Of a stretch of DNA of 6,043 bases, positions 1 through 5,966 are shown piece after piece. Each line of letters opens with the position of its first letter. Position 1 is the first letter of the stretch. The notes below the pieces were generated by a model. That model made no database searches, had not been told where the DNA came from, and saw nothing but the letters and a program-made list of their open reading frames with translations. The stretch lies in NCBI RefSeq assembly GCF_002505485.1, contig NZ_DAVG01000066.1, positions 42,826-48,868 on the forward strand, in the 5' to 3' direction. This DNA is from Methanosarcina sp. UBA5. GTDB taxonomy: Archaea > Halobacteriota > Methanosarcinia > Methanosarcinales > Methanosarcinaceae. The translations under genes and the position numbers were made by a program.

Positions 1-2
1 GG

Positions 3-93
3 TTGATCACGCCGTTGCTAGGGTTTTCGATAAAACCTTTTTTGAAAAGGTTTTCGGTCAAGCCTTTTTTCAAAAGGGTTGTGATCACACCGG
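3..93. repeat. TGATCAC-type direct repeats flanking the 27-base tandem units
   Basis: TTGATCACGCCG (3-14) and GTGATCACACCGG (81-93) are near-identical and lie on either side of the tandem hairpin units. The second contains the 8-base palindrome GTGATCAC. They may be borders of a small repeated element, or simply part of a larger repeat family that continues left of the window. Confidence 0.5.
24..77. repeat. Two tandem 27-base units, each with a central hairpin
   Basis: Unit 1 is 24-50 and unit 2 is 51-77. They match at 23 of 27 positions and both begin TTTTCG and end AAAAGG. Unit 1 with its junction forms a perfect 10-bp stem, AAAACCTTTT (32-41) against AAAAGGTTTT (45-54), with a 3-base loop. 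Unit 2 keeps a 6-bp stem, CCTTTT (63-68) against AAAAGG (72-77), again with a 3-base loop. Read on the minus strand the unit would encode nine residues, PFEKRLDRK and PFQKRFYRK, but I do not regard that as coding. Confidence 0.85.
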
Positions 94-250
94 ATAGGAT
101 TTGGGATAAGGTACTCACTCAAACGTGAGCTGTTTTCTATCAGACTTTTTCTGGAAAGGCTTGCGTATGACTCGATAAGAAGTTCAGGTAAATCAGTCTT
201 CATGAGCAAGCTGAAAATGCAACCTTTTTTACTCCTAAATTAGCCCTTCT

Positions 251-322
251 GGCTCAGCTCAGCATCTTCATTATAACCCATCCTTGGGCTCAGTTCAGAA
301 TCTTCATTATAATTCAGCCCTC
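251..322. repeat. 36-base imperfect tandem duplication
   Basis: The segment starting GGCTCAGCTCAGCATC at 251 recurs at 287 as GGCTCAGTTCAGAATC, a period of 36 bases. The first 26 bases of the two copies differ at only two positions, and both contain CATTATAA or AATCTTCATTATAA. The edges also resemble each other (AGCCCTTCT near 242 and AGCCCTCTT near 316), so the unit may extend outward. It is non-coding on both strands. Confidence 0.8.
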
Positions 323-342
323 TTGAGCGAAGCGAAAAGGGC
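317..342. repeat. Imperfect hairpin enclosing a GCGAAGC mini-hairpin
   Basis: GCCCT (317-321) pairs with AGGGC (338-342); after one mismatch TT (323-324) pairs with AA (335-336). Inside the loop is GCGAAGC (327-333), a heptamer known from biophysical work to form an unusually stable DNA mini-hairpin. Together with the 348-371 stem it gives two consecutive hairpins downstream of trkH. Any function is unproven. Confidence 0.45.
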
Positions 343-347
343 CCTGT

Positions 348-371
348 CCTCCCGAGACAGAACTCGGGAGG
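348..371 (-). terminator. Perfect 9-bp hairpin directly after the restored trkH stop; candidate transcript end
   Basis: CCTCCCGAG (348-356) and CTCGGGAGG (363-371) pair perfectly around a 6-base loop. On the coding strand the stem begins at the base immediately after TGA 374-372, the stop of the frame-restored trkH. A short T run follows at 338-335 on the minus strand. An alternative stem, CTGTC (344-348) with GACAG (356-360), is mutually exclusive with it. The stem is certain as sequence; a role in termination or mRNA 3' stability is inference. Confidence 0.45.
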
Positions 372-1801
372 TCACTTGCTCCAGAATTCAGGCGTAAAAA
401 GTAGAATTACAGTATAGACTTCAAGCCTACCGATCCACATATTTGCAATCAGGACCAGTTTACCCAGGGGGGAACTGGATCAAAACTGCCCATCGGGCCT
501 ACGACATTCAGGCCTGGCCCAATATTACCAAGCGTAGCTATAGACGCAGTAACTGAAGTTATGATGTCCATACCCAAAACCGAAAGAATCAGGGCACTTG
601 AGAGAAAGACAAGCAGATAAATGACAACAAATGAAACTATATAATTGACAATCTCGTCGGGCACTTTCTTATTATTAAATCTGACGCCCTTAATGGCTTT
701 GGGATGAAGAGCTTTGAACAATTCTACTCGGCTGTGTTTGAGAAGGATAAGAATACGTACAACCTTGATGCCCCCACCTGTAGAACCGGCGCAGGCTCCA
801 ATAAACATAACTATAATAAGTATCATTTTCGCGGATTCGGGCCAGAGATTGAAATCAGTTGTCGCAAACCCTGTACTTGTCATGATTGTAACTACCTGGA
901 AGATTGCAAACTTGAAAGAATCAGGAAGGTTTGTGCCAAGGTCTCGCCAGAGTAGGAAGGTAAGAAGCCCGCTTGCTGCAAGGGTCAGGGCGGTATAGAA
1001 TCGGAACTCTTCGTCTTTAAAAAGGAGATTTTTGTCTATAAATATTGCTCGATAGTAGAGGGCAAAGTTTGCGCCGGCAACGAACGTGAAAAACGTTATT
1101 ATATATTCAACAAGAGGACTATGAAAAGCTCCGACACTCAGCGCATAATTTGAGAAACCTCCGCAACCCATTGTAGCAAACATATGATTAAGCGCGTCAT
1201 AGAGGGAGACTCCTGCGAGTAAGAGGGCGGCAACTTGCAGGAAGGAAATTACGAAATAAACCATCCAGAGAATTCTCGCAGTTTCCCTTATTCTTGGCTT
1301 TAGCTTGTCCTCGGTAGGCCCAGGTGATTCCGCCCGGAAAAGCTGGCGGCCCGCAACCCCAAGTTTGGGAAGGATAGCAATGAAAAGCACGATAATGCCC
1401 ATGCCGCCGAGCCACATGATCAAACCTCTCCAGAAAAGGATACTTTTAGGATGGCTTTCGATATCAGTAAGAATTGACGAACCTGTAGTGGTAAATCCAG
1501 ACATTGATTCAAAGATAGCGTTTAAGGGAGAAATCCCGTCCAGCATGAAAGGAATTGCCCCGAAAACAGCGGCTGCAAGCCAGCCCAGGGCAACGATTGC
1601 AATCCCCTCTTTGCGCATCCATTCCTCGTCGGTTTTATAATAAAGCAGGAGAAGACCTGTAACGAGGGTTATGAGAATCGAAACCAAAAAAGGAGTTAAA
1701 CTCTCTCCATAATAATAGGCGACTCCGAGAGGAATTACCATGAACAGTCCCAGGAGCCTGAGCAAGCCGCCAAGCACATATAAGACAACTCTAAAATTCA
1801 T
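372..1801 (-). CDS. trkH: TrkH-family potassium uptake channel subunit, frameshifted near its C-terminus
   Basis: Integral membrane K+-conducting subunit of a Trk/Ktr system, gated by the cytosolic TrkA protein. The frame starting at ATG 1801 runs 450 codons and closes at TGA 451-449. All four pore-loop filters are visible: TTTGSS (about residues 104-109), TMGCGGFS (210-217), TSTGFATT (308-315) and TLGNIGPG (423-430). The glycine-rich gating loop of the third repeat, GACAGSTGGGIKVVR, is at about 335-349. The family normally continues about 30-40 residues past the last filter. Here that tail lies in another frame: after residue 445 (VPP), a shift at a C6 run gives 31 residues including MWIGRLEVYTV and TPEFW, ending at TGA 374-372, for 476 in total. 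The feature span includes this tail; the literal ORF is 449-1801. As written, the protein lacks the last transmembrane helix. A GAGG Shine-Dalgarno sits 8 bases before the start, and the gene follows trkA after 57 bases. The family call is very secure; whether the gene is intact is open. Confidence 0.93.
467..472 (-). other. C6 homopolymer at the trkH frameshift point
   Basis: On the coding strand the codons read GTT CCC CCC TGG and run into TGA six codons after CCC. With seven C residues they would read GTT CCC CCC CTG GGT AAA, continuing into a recognisable TrkH C-terminus. The run lies inside a small inverted repeat (CCAGTT 455-460 and AACTGG 473-478). Inner CCC/GGG pairing is possible, so polymerase slippage or a sequencing miscount is plausible. 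A minus-one ribosomal slip on the C run would also reach the tail frame. However, the T-CCC-CCC heptamer is not the classic X-XXY-YYZ form, and the structure overlaps the run rather than lying downstream of it. Confidence 0.85.
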
Positions 1802-1858
1802 TGCGGATCCTCAGTTTTAAAAACTGTTAGATCTTTTTGAATTTTTTGTATTTATTCT

Positions 1859-3205
1859 TTACTTAAAAAATTTCTCAACTGCCGAAACTGCGGAAGATAG
1901 CGCAAAAACTATTACCTTATCTCCTTCCCGAATTACGAAATCTCCTCTAGGTATGATAATGTCATCGTTATGAACTACTGTGGTAACTATCGCATTTTTA
2001 GGGAACTTGACCTTGTCGAGGGATTTTCCTATAATTTTTGAGTACCTTGAGGTAGTGTACTCGATAATTTCTGCCTTTTCACCTTCCAGCATGGTAAGCT
2101 TTTCGATACCTTTTCCCATTGTAAGCTTAAGTACTTCATTTACGGTCGCTTCCCTGGGACTGACTGCCATATCAATTCCAATCATTTCAAAAAGGGGCAC
2201 ATAGTCAGGGCGGTCAGCTCTTGCGATAACTTTCTTTGCCCCCATTTGCTTTGCCAGAAGCGAGCACAGAAGATTTTTTTCGTCATTGTCCGTAACTGCA
2301 AGCACGACGTCCATATCTTCGATATTCTCTTCCCTGAGCAGATTGAGGTCAGTGCCGTCCCCGTTTAAAATAAGGGCATTTTCCAATATCTCGGCTACTT
2401 CTATGCAACGGCTCTTCTTGTACTCGATAATTTTAAGGTCTGCATTCTCGTCTTTGTCTATCAATTTGGCAAGATAAAATCCTACAATGCCGCAGCCTAT
2501 GAGGAGAATTCGGTTTCTGTGAGGCTCCACGTTCCCGAAGATGCGGCCAAGTTCTTCCAGAGCTTTGGGCTTGCCTACAACTACCACATGGTCGTTTGCG
2601 TTAATGACATCGCTTCCATGGGGAATAACGATTTCCTGCTTCCGAAATATTGCACTTACAATGCAGCAGTCATCAAGCTTGAGATCCCGAATCTGCTTTC
2701 CTACAAGCTTGCTGTCAGGACGGATGGCAAATTCCATCATCTGAACTTTTCCCCCGGCAAAGACTTCCGTATCTATAGCTGAAGGGCTTGAAAGTACCTC
2801 GGCAACCTCCGAGGCGAGCGCAAGTTCAGGACAGATCATGATATCGACTCCAACCTGAGACCTTGAGGTTACAGGCACATCGATATAATCAGGGTTGCTA
2901 ACTCTTGCAATTGTCTTTGCTTCTTTCCAGCCGGGATGGGATCTTATGATAAGTTTTGCAGTCATGCAGGCAACAATGTTAACTTCATCAATTCCTGTGA
3001 CAGCCACTAAAATATCCGCATCGTGAAGGATACTGGCGAGAATATCGGCGTTTGCACCATTTCCTTCCAGAACCTGGACATCGAGCTCGTCAGCCCTTCG
3101 TGCAACCTCTTCATCTTTTTCGACAACAACTACATCGTGTGTGAGGGAGAGGAACTTTGCGATATGATATCCAACCTCGCCAGCCCCGATCACTATTGCT
3201 TTCAT
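1859..3205 (-). CDS. trkA: TrkA: double-RCK NAD-binding regulatory subunit of Trk K+ uptake
   Basis: Cytosolic regulator that binds NAD(H) or adenine nucleotides and gates TrkH. At 448 residues it has the standard length for the tandem-RCK form. The first Rossmann fold starts at the N-terminus with GAGEVG (residues 7-12) and an acidic residue ending strand 2 (E29). Its RCK_C (TrkA_C) domain spans about 145-215, with a hydrophobic VVVVGKP segment near the end. The second Rossmann fold has GCGIVG (237-242), E261 ending strand 2 and NGDGTD (281-286). The second RCK_C spans about 370-448, ending in VIREGDKVIVF. Both nucleotide sites look intact. The ATG at 3205 is supported by GAGGG at 3216-3212, seven bases upstream, and by the start falling directly at the first beta strand. 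It is the first gene of an operon with trkH, 57 bases downstream. In Firmicutes, RCK_C domains of related proteins bind c-di-AMP; whether this one does is unknown. Confidence 0.95.
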   Translation of the reverse strand: MKAIVIGAGEVGYHIAKFLSLTHDVVVVEKDEEVARRADELDVQVLEGNGANADILASILHDADILVAVTGIDEVNIVACMTAKLIIRSHPGWKEAKTIARVSNPDYIDVPVTSRSQVGVDIMICPELALASEVAEVLSSPSAIDTEVFAGGKVQMMEFAIRPDSKLVGKQIRDLKLDDCCIVSAIFRKQEIVIPHGSDVINANDHVVVVGKPKALEELGRIFGNVEPHRNRILLIGCGIVGFYLAKLIDKDENADLKIIEYKKSRCIEVAEILENALILNGDGTDLNLLREENIEDMDVVLAVTDNDEKNLLCSLLAKQMGAKKVIARADRPDYVPLFEMIGIDMAVSPREATVNEVLKLTMGKGIEKLTMLEGEKAEIIEYTTSRYSKIIGKSLDKVKFPKNAIVTTVVHNDDIIIPRGDFVIREGDKVIVFALSSAVSAVEKFFK

Positions 3206-3575
3206 AAACTACCCTCAAAAAAAGTTTTATCTTAGGTAAATTCATTTGCTTGCTTAAGTAATATTTGTAAAAAGGAAAACTTAGACAGGCGTATATTCTA
3301 AGGAATAATCGTTCTGTAGATGAATATTTCACTATTAAGAGTGTTTAATAAGTACATTTTTTAAAAAATTGAAACTTTTGCGGTAATTGTAAAAACATTC
3401 TAATTCTTCGATCCTGAGCCTTCACTAAAAAGTCTGCCATTCTCATTCTCCAAAACTCAATTAATAATTATTATAATTTTTCAAATATTATCAAAAAAAA
3501 CAATAGCGTGCAAGGCATTATTATTTTTTGAAACAGATTTAAAAATTTGGATACACTAAACAAATTCAAATACTA

Positions 3576-3594
3576 TAACTCAGATTGTGAGTTA
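3576..3594. promoter_or_regulatory. Dyad-symmetric element TAACTCA-N5-TGAGTTA, candidate operator
   Basis: A perfect 7-bp inverted repeat with a 5-base spacer, a geometry typical of binding sites for dimeric regulators. The half-site recurs as TGAGTTA at 3625-3631 and as TAACTC at 3709-3714, all upstream of the permease TATA candidates. It could equally be a hairpin within a degenerate repeat. No regulator gene is visible in the window. Confidence 0.35.
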
Positions 3595-3738
3595 AATATC
3601 TTGTGTGAATTTGGGTAATAGGCGTGAGTTATTGAAAAACGTAAGCAAAAGAATATCTCTCAATTTTTTCAAACATGGTGAATCTACTCTCTTTTTGTAA
3701 TTGGTCAGTAACTCGCAGACACGACCTGAATTTGAGGC

Positions 3739-3759
3739 TTTATAATTGTTATTTATAAA
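3739..3759 (+). promoter_or_regulatory. Candidate TATA boxes of the permease gene
   Basis: TTTATAAT (3739-3746, preceded by purine-rich GAGG) and TTTATAAA (3752-3759) both resemble archaeal TATA elements. With the usual distance of about 25-27 bases from box centre to transcription start, the first predicts a leader of about 20 bases. The second predicts a leader of under 10 bases. The second would suit the lack of a Shine-Dalgarno in front of ATG 3789. Which is used cannot be told from sequence. Confidence 0.4.
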
Positions 3760-3788
3760 GACCAAAAATAAAACGTAGGCTAATAAGA

Positions 3789-5777
3789 ATGCAAGATAGC
3801 GGAATATATGATAAAAAATTAAAGTCTTTAAAAACTTTAATTCTTGGAGAGCCCCGTAACCCTTTTGATTCTGATATTTTCCATAAAGTTTCTTTAATAG
3901 CGCTCTTCGCATGGGTCGGTCTGGGATCTGATGCAATGTCTTCTGCATCATATGGTCCAGAAGAAGCATACTTGGCACTGGGACATCATATTTACCTTGC
4001 CATATTTGTAGCACTGAGTATTATATTAACTATTTTTGTAATTAGTACAAGTTATTCTCAGATAATCGAACTATTTCCCACAGGTGGTGGTGGTTATTTG
4101 GTTGCTAGCAAGTTGTTATCTCCATCGCTTGGAATGCTTTCTGGCTGTGCACTCCTTATAGATTATGTACTTACGATTGCTATTTCGATAGCAAGCGGTG
4201 TAGATGCCATGCTAAGTTTTCTACCAACAAGCTGGCACATGTTCAAATTAGGGTTTGCTTTTTTTGTAATCATGGCAATTATACTATTGAATTTAAGAGG
4301 AATTAAAGAATCAGTTTTATTTTTAATACCTATATTCGTATTATTCATAATTGCTCATGTTGCCTTAATATCATATGCGTTTTTTACCCATTTTACAAGT
4401 GCGCCAATAGTAATGAGTAATACTGTAACTGATGTCCATAATATAGCATCCGGTGCAGGGCTTTCAGCGTTGCTTTTCATTGTCATACATTCATATAGCA
4501 TGGGGGCAGGAACATATACAGGAATTGAAGCCGTAAGTAATGCGGTTCCAGTAATGAGAGAACCAAGGGTAAAAACAGCAAAGAAAACCATGCATCTCAT
4601 GGCGCTTTCGTTGGCATTCATGGCAGCAGGTCTAATGCTTACTTACATATTTTACCATGTATCTCCAGAAGCTGGAAAAACTCTGAATGCTATTCTTTTT
4701 GAGAATATTACTAGGTCCTGGGGACCTCTAGGTCACTATTTCGTAATAGCAACTCTTGTATCTGAAGCAGGACTCCTATTTGTAGCTGCACAGACCGGTT
4801 TTTTAGATGGCCCAAGGGTTCTGGCAAATATGGCACTGGATAGATGGGTTCCTACAAGGTTCGCAACGCTGAGTGATAGACTTGTAACACAAAACGGCGT
4901 ATTAATAATGGGTGTCTCAGCGTTAGTTATGGTCTTTCTTACCCAGGGATCGGTCAAACTCCTGATAGTGCTTTATAGCATAGCGGTTTTCATAACATTT
5001 ATTCTGTCCCAGGCAGGTATGGTTCGCCATTGGTGGAAGTCTAAAGCGAAAGTTAAAGACTGGAAGAAGAAATTAATTATCAATGGTACCGGGCTGCTTA
5101 TGACAGTTTTGATATTGATGTCAGTAATAGCCGTTAAGTTCGGTGAGGGCGGATGGGTAACATTGCTTATTATCGGAGCATTTGCTGGAGTTGTCATCCT
5201 CATAAGACGCCATTATGACAATACCTCAGAACTTATTAAAGAACTGAATGCAAAGGTAATCAATTCTCCTGAATGTATGAATATAACTAAAAATGATAAA
5301 CCTGATGAGATTATTAACATGCAGGATAAGACTGCAGTGCTTCTGGTAAACGGTTTTAATGGTTTAGGGATGCAGGCACTGTCCACTATATTCAAATTAT
5401 TCGGTGGGATGTACAAGAATTTTGTATTTGTACAGATTGGTGTAATTGATGCTGGTGTGTTCAAAGGAGTAGAAGAAATTCAAGGACTCCAAACCGAGGT
5501 GTGCAAAGATGTAGACAAGTACGTAAAACTAATCTCGTCACATGGTTACTATGCTGAAGGTTTTACTGCAGTCGGCACTGACGTTGTGGAAGAGATCACA
5601 AAATTGGCACCAGAGATCTTAAAGAAGTTCCCTAATGCTGTGTTCTTTGGTGGACAGATTGTCTTTCCGAATGATTCGAGACTTACAAGGTGGCTACACA
5701 ACTATACTGTCTTTGCATCACAGAGAAAACTATATGCAGATGGCATTCCTTTCGTAGTTTTGCCAATAAAAGTATAA
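3789..5777 (+). CDS. APC-superfamily permease with C-terminal cytosolic domain, KimA/YdaO-like; probable K+/H+ symporter
   Basis: A 662-residue membrane protein: an N-terminal amphipathic stretch (1-32), about 12 membrane helices (33-473), then a soluble tail (about 475-662). Motifs match my recollection of Bacillus KimA: GSDAMSSASYG (46-56; D48 and Y55), FPTGGGGYLVAS (96-107), IDYVLTIAISIASG (124-137; D125, Y126, T129, S133), LNLRG (167-171), TGIEAVSNAVP (244-254) and FILSQAGM (404-411). The conserved Asp, Tyr and Thr positions correspond to those said to coordinate K+ in KimA. The tail has alternating strands and helices (TAVLLVNGF near 515, FVFVQIGV near 545) and ends with WLHNYTVFASQRKLYADGIP, again KimA-like. 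The only canonical start after an in-frame TAA at 3756 is ATG 3789; no clear Shine-Dalgarno precedes it. It is divergent from trkAH, which supports a potassium role. Automatic pipelines would probably call it an amino-acid permease, and that remains the alternative. Its coding sequence is visibly more AT-rich than trkAH. Confidence 0.85.
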   Translation: MQDSGIYDKKLKSLKTLILGEPRNPFDSDIFHKVSLIALFAWVGLGSDAMSSASYGPEEAYLALGHHIYLAIFVALSIILTIFVISTSYSQIIELFPTGGGGYLVASKLLSPSLGMLSGCALLIDYVLTIAISIASGVDAMLSFLPTSWHMFKLGFAFFVIMAIILLNLRGIKESVLFLIPIFVLFIIAHVALISYAFFTHFTSAPIVMSNTVTDVHNIASGAGLSALLFIVIHSYSMGAGTYTGIEAVSNAVPVMREPRVKTAKKTMHLMALSLAFMAAGLMLTYIFYHVSPEAGKTLNAILFENITRSWGPLGHYFVIATLVSEAGLLFVAAQTGFLDGPRVLANMALDRWVPTRFATLSDRLVTQNGVLIMGVSALVMVFLTQGSVKLLIVLYSIAVFITFILSQAGMVRHWWKSKAKVKDWKKKLIINGTGLLMTVLILMSVIAVKFGEGGWVTLLIIGAFAGVVILIRRHYDNTSELIKELNAKVINSPECMNITKNDKPDEIINMQDKTAVLLVNGFNGLGMQALSTIFKLFGGMYKNFVFVQIGVIDAGVFKGVEEIQGLQTEVCKDVDKYVKLISSHGYYAEGFTAVGTDVVEEITKLAPEILKKFPNAVFFGGQIVFPNDSRLTRWLHNYTVFASQRKLYADGIPFVVLPIKV

Positions 5778-5795
5778 AAAAGTTAGAAAAAGTAG

Positions 5796-5846
5796 AAATC
5801 TTAGCTTTATGTTCAATTATAAATCTTAGGCTTTATGTTCAATTAT
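5796..5846. repeat. Tandem duplication of 25/26 bases downstream of the permease
   Basis: Copy 1 (5796-5820) begins AAATCTTAGCTTTATG and copy 2 (5821-5846) begins AAATCTTAGGCTTTATG. Both end TTCAATTAT. They are identical except for one additional G in copy 2 and abut directly. The duplication starts 19 bases after the stop codon, in the expected 3' untranslated region. Confidence 0.9.
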
Positions 5847-5892
5847 AATACTCTCTAAAATTCACGAAAAATATACAATCTAAGTTACAGGC

Positions 5893-5924
5893 GAAGCTGG
5901 CTTCCACTTAGCTTCCAATATTTT
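5893..5924 (+). terminator. Weak hairpin plus T-rich tract, candidate terminator of the permease gene
   Basis: GAAGCT (5893-5898) pairs with AGCTTC (5910-5915), and TATTTTATATT follows within a few bases. Archaeal termination relies mainly on T-rich tracts, and this one is short, so the call is tentative. Competing pairing within GAAGCTGGCTTC is possible. Confidence 0.25.
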
Positions 5925-5966
5925 ATATTAGCTGATCCTTAAATGAGCTGATTCCAAAATTCCATA

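Larger units (their letters stand above)
1..371. other. Repeat-rich non-coding region downstream of trkH
   Basis: I see no convincing gene here. The stretch holds two hairpin-forming 27-base tandem units, flanking TGATCAC motifs, a 36-base tandem duplication and two hairpins close to the trkH end; these are listed separately. The only sizeable reading frame (18-209, minus strand) begins at TTG, lacks a ribosome-binding site and ends inside the tandem repeats. The region most likely contains the 3' end of the trkAH transcript and degenerate intergenic repeat material. Confidence 0.6.
3206..3788. other. Divergent AT-rich intergenic region between trkA and the permease gene
   Basis: 583 bases without a supportable gene. 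It must contain both promoters. For trkA the only firm signal is the GAGGG ribosome-binding site at 3212-3216; upstream TATA candidates on the minus strand (for example near 3270-3259 and 3298-3291) are weak. For the permease, two TATA-like boxes lie at 3739-3746 and 3752-3759. Other items are a 12-base palindrome TAATAATTATTA (3462-3473), a TAACTCA/TGAGTTA dyad at 3576-3594, and a small stretch at about 3595-3720 that could be an old repeat or mobile-element remnant. Confidence 0.6.

Noticed and set aside
18..209. 63-codon minus-strand frame rich in Lys and Arg with an internal nine-residue repeat
   Set aside because: It begins at TTG, lacks a Shine-Dalgarno, has no recognisable family, and its tail is simply the 27-base DNA tandem repeat read in one frame.
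1..371. CRISPR array
   Set aside because: Repeats are directly abutting with no unique spacers, and their units differ among themselves.
1305..1640. 111-codon plus-strand frame within trkH
   Set aside because: It is a shadow of trkH, which has all filter motifs on the opposite strand.
449..1801. Reading trkH as a naturally short but complete 450-residue protein
   Set aside because: The restored frame shows a family-typical GRLE tail over 31 codons and ends at a hairpin, which is unlikely by chance.
3111..3332. 73-codon minus-strand frame over the trkA start
   Set aside because: It overlaps the TrkA N-terminal Rossmann fold in another frame and has no family features or ribosome-binding site.
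3462..3473. 12-base palindrome TAATAATTATTA as an operator
   Set aside because: In DNA this AT-rich such palindromes are expected by chance, and no second copy supports it.
3206..3788. A c-di-AMP (ydaO-type) riboswitch in front of the KimA-like gene
   Set aside because: I cannot see the conserved core of that riboswitch; the region is AT-rich, TATA boxes lie very close to the start codon, and the class is bacterial.
3592..4014. 140-codon minus-strand frame overlapping the permease start
   Set aside because: More than half lies antisense to the strongly supported permease N-terminus, and it would cover that gene's promoter. Its downstream part may be repeat remnant, noted separately.
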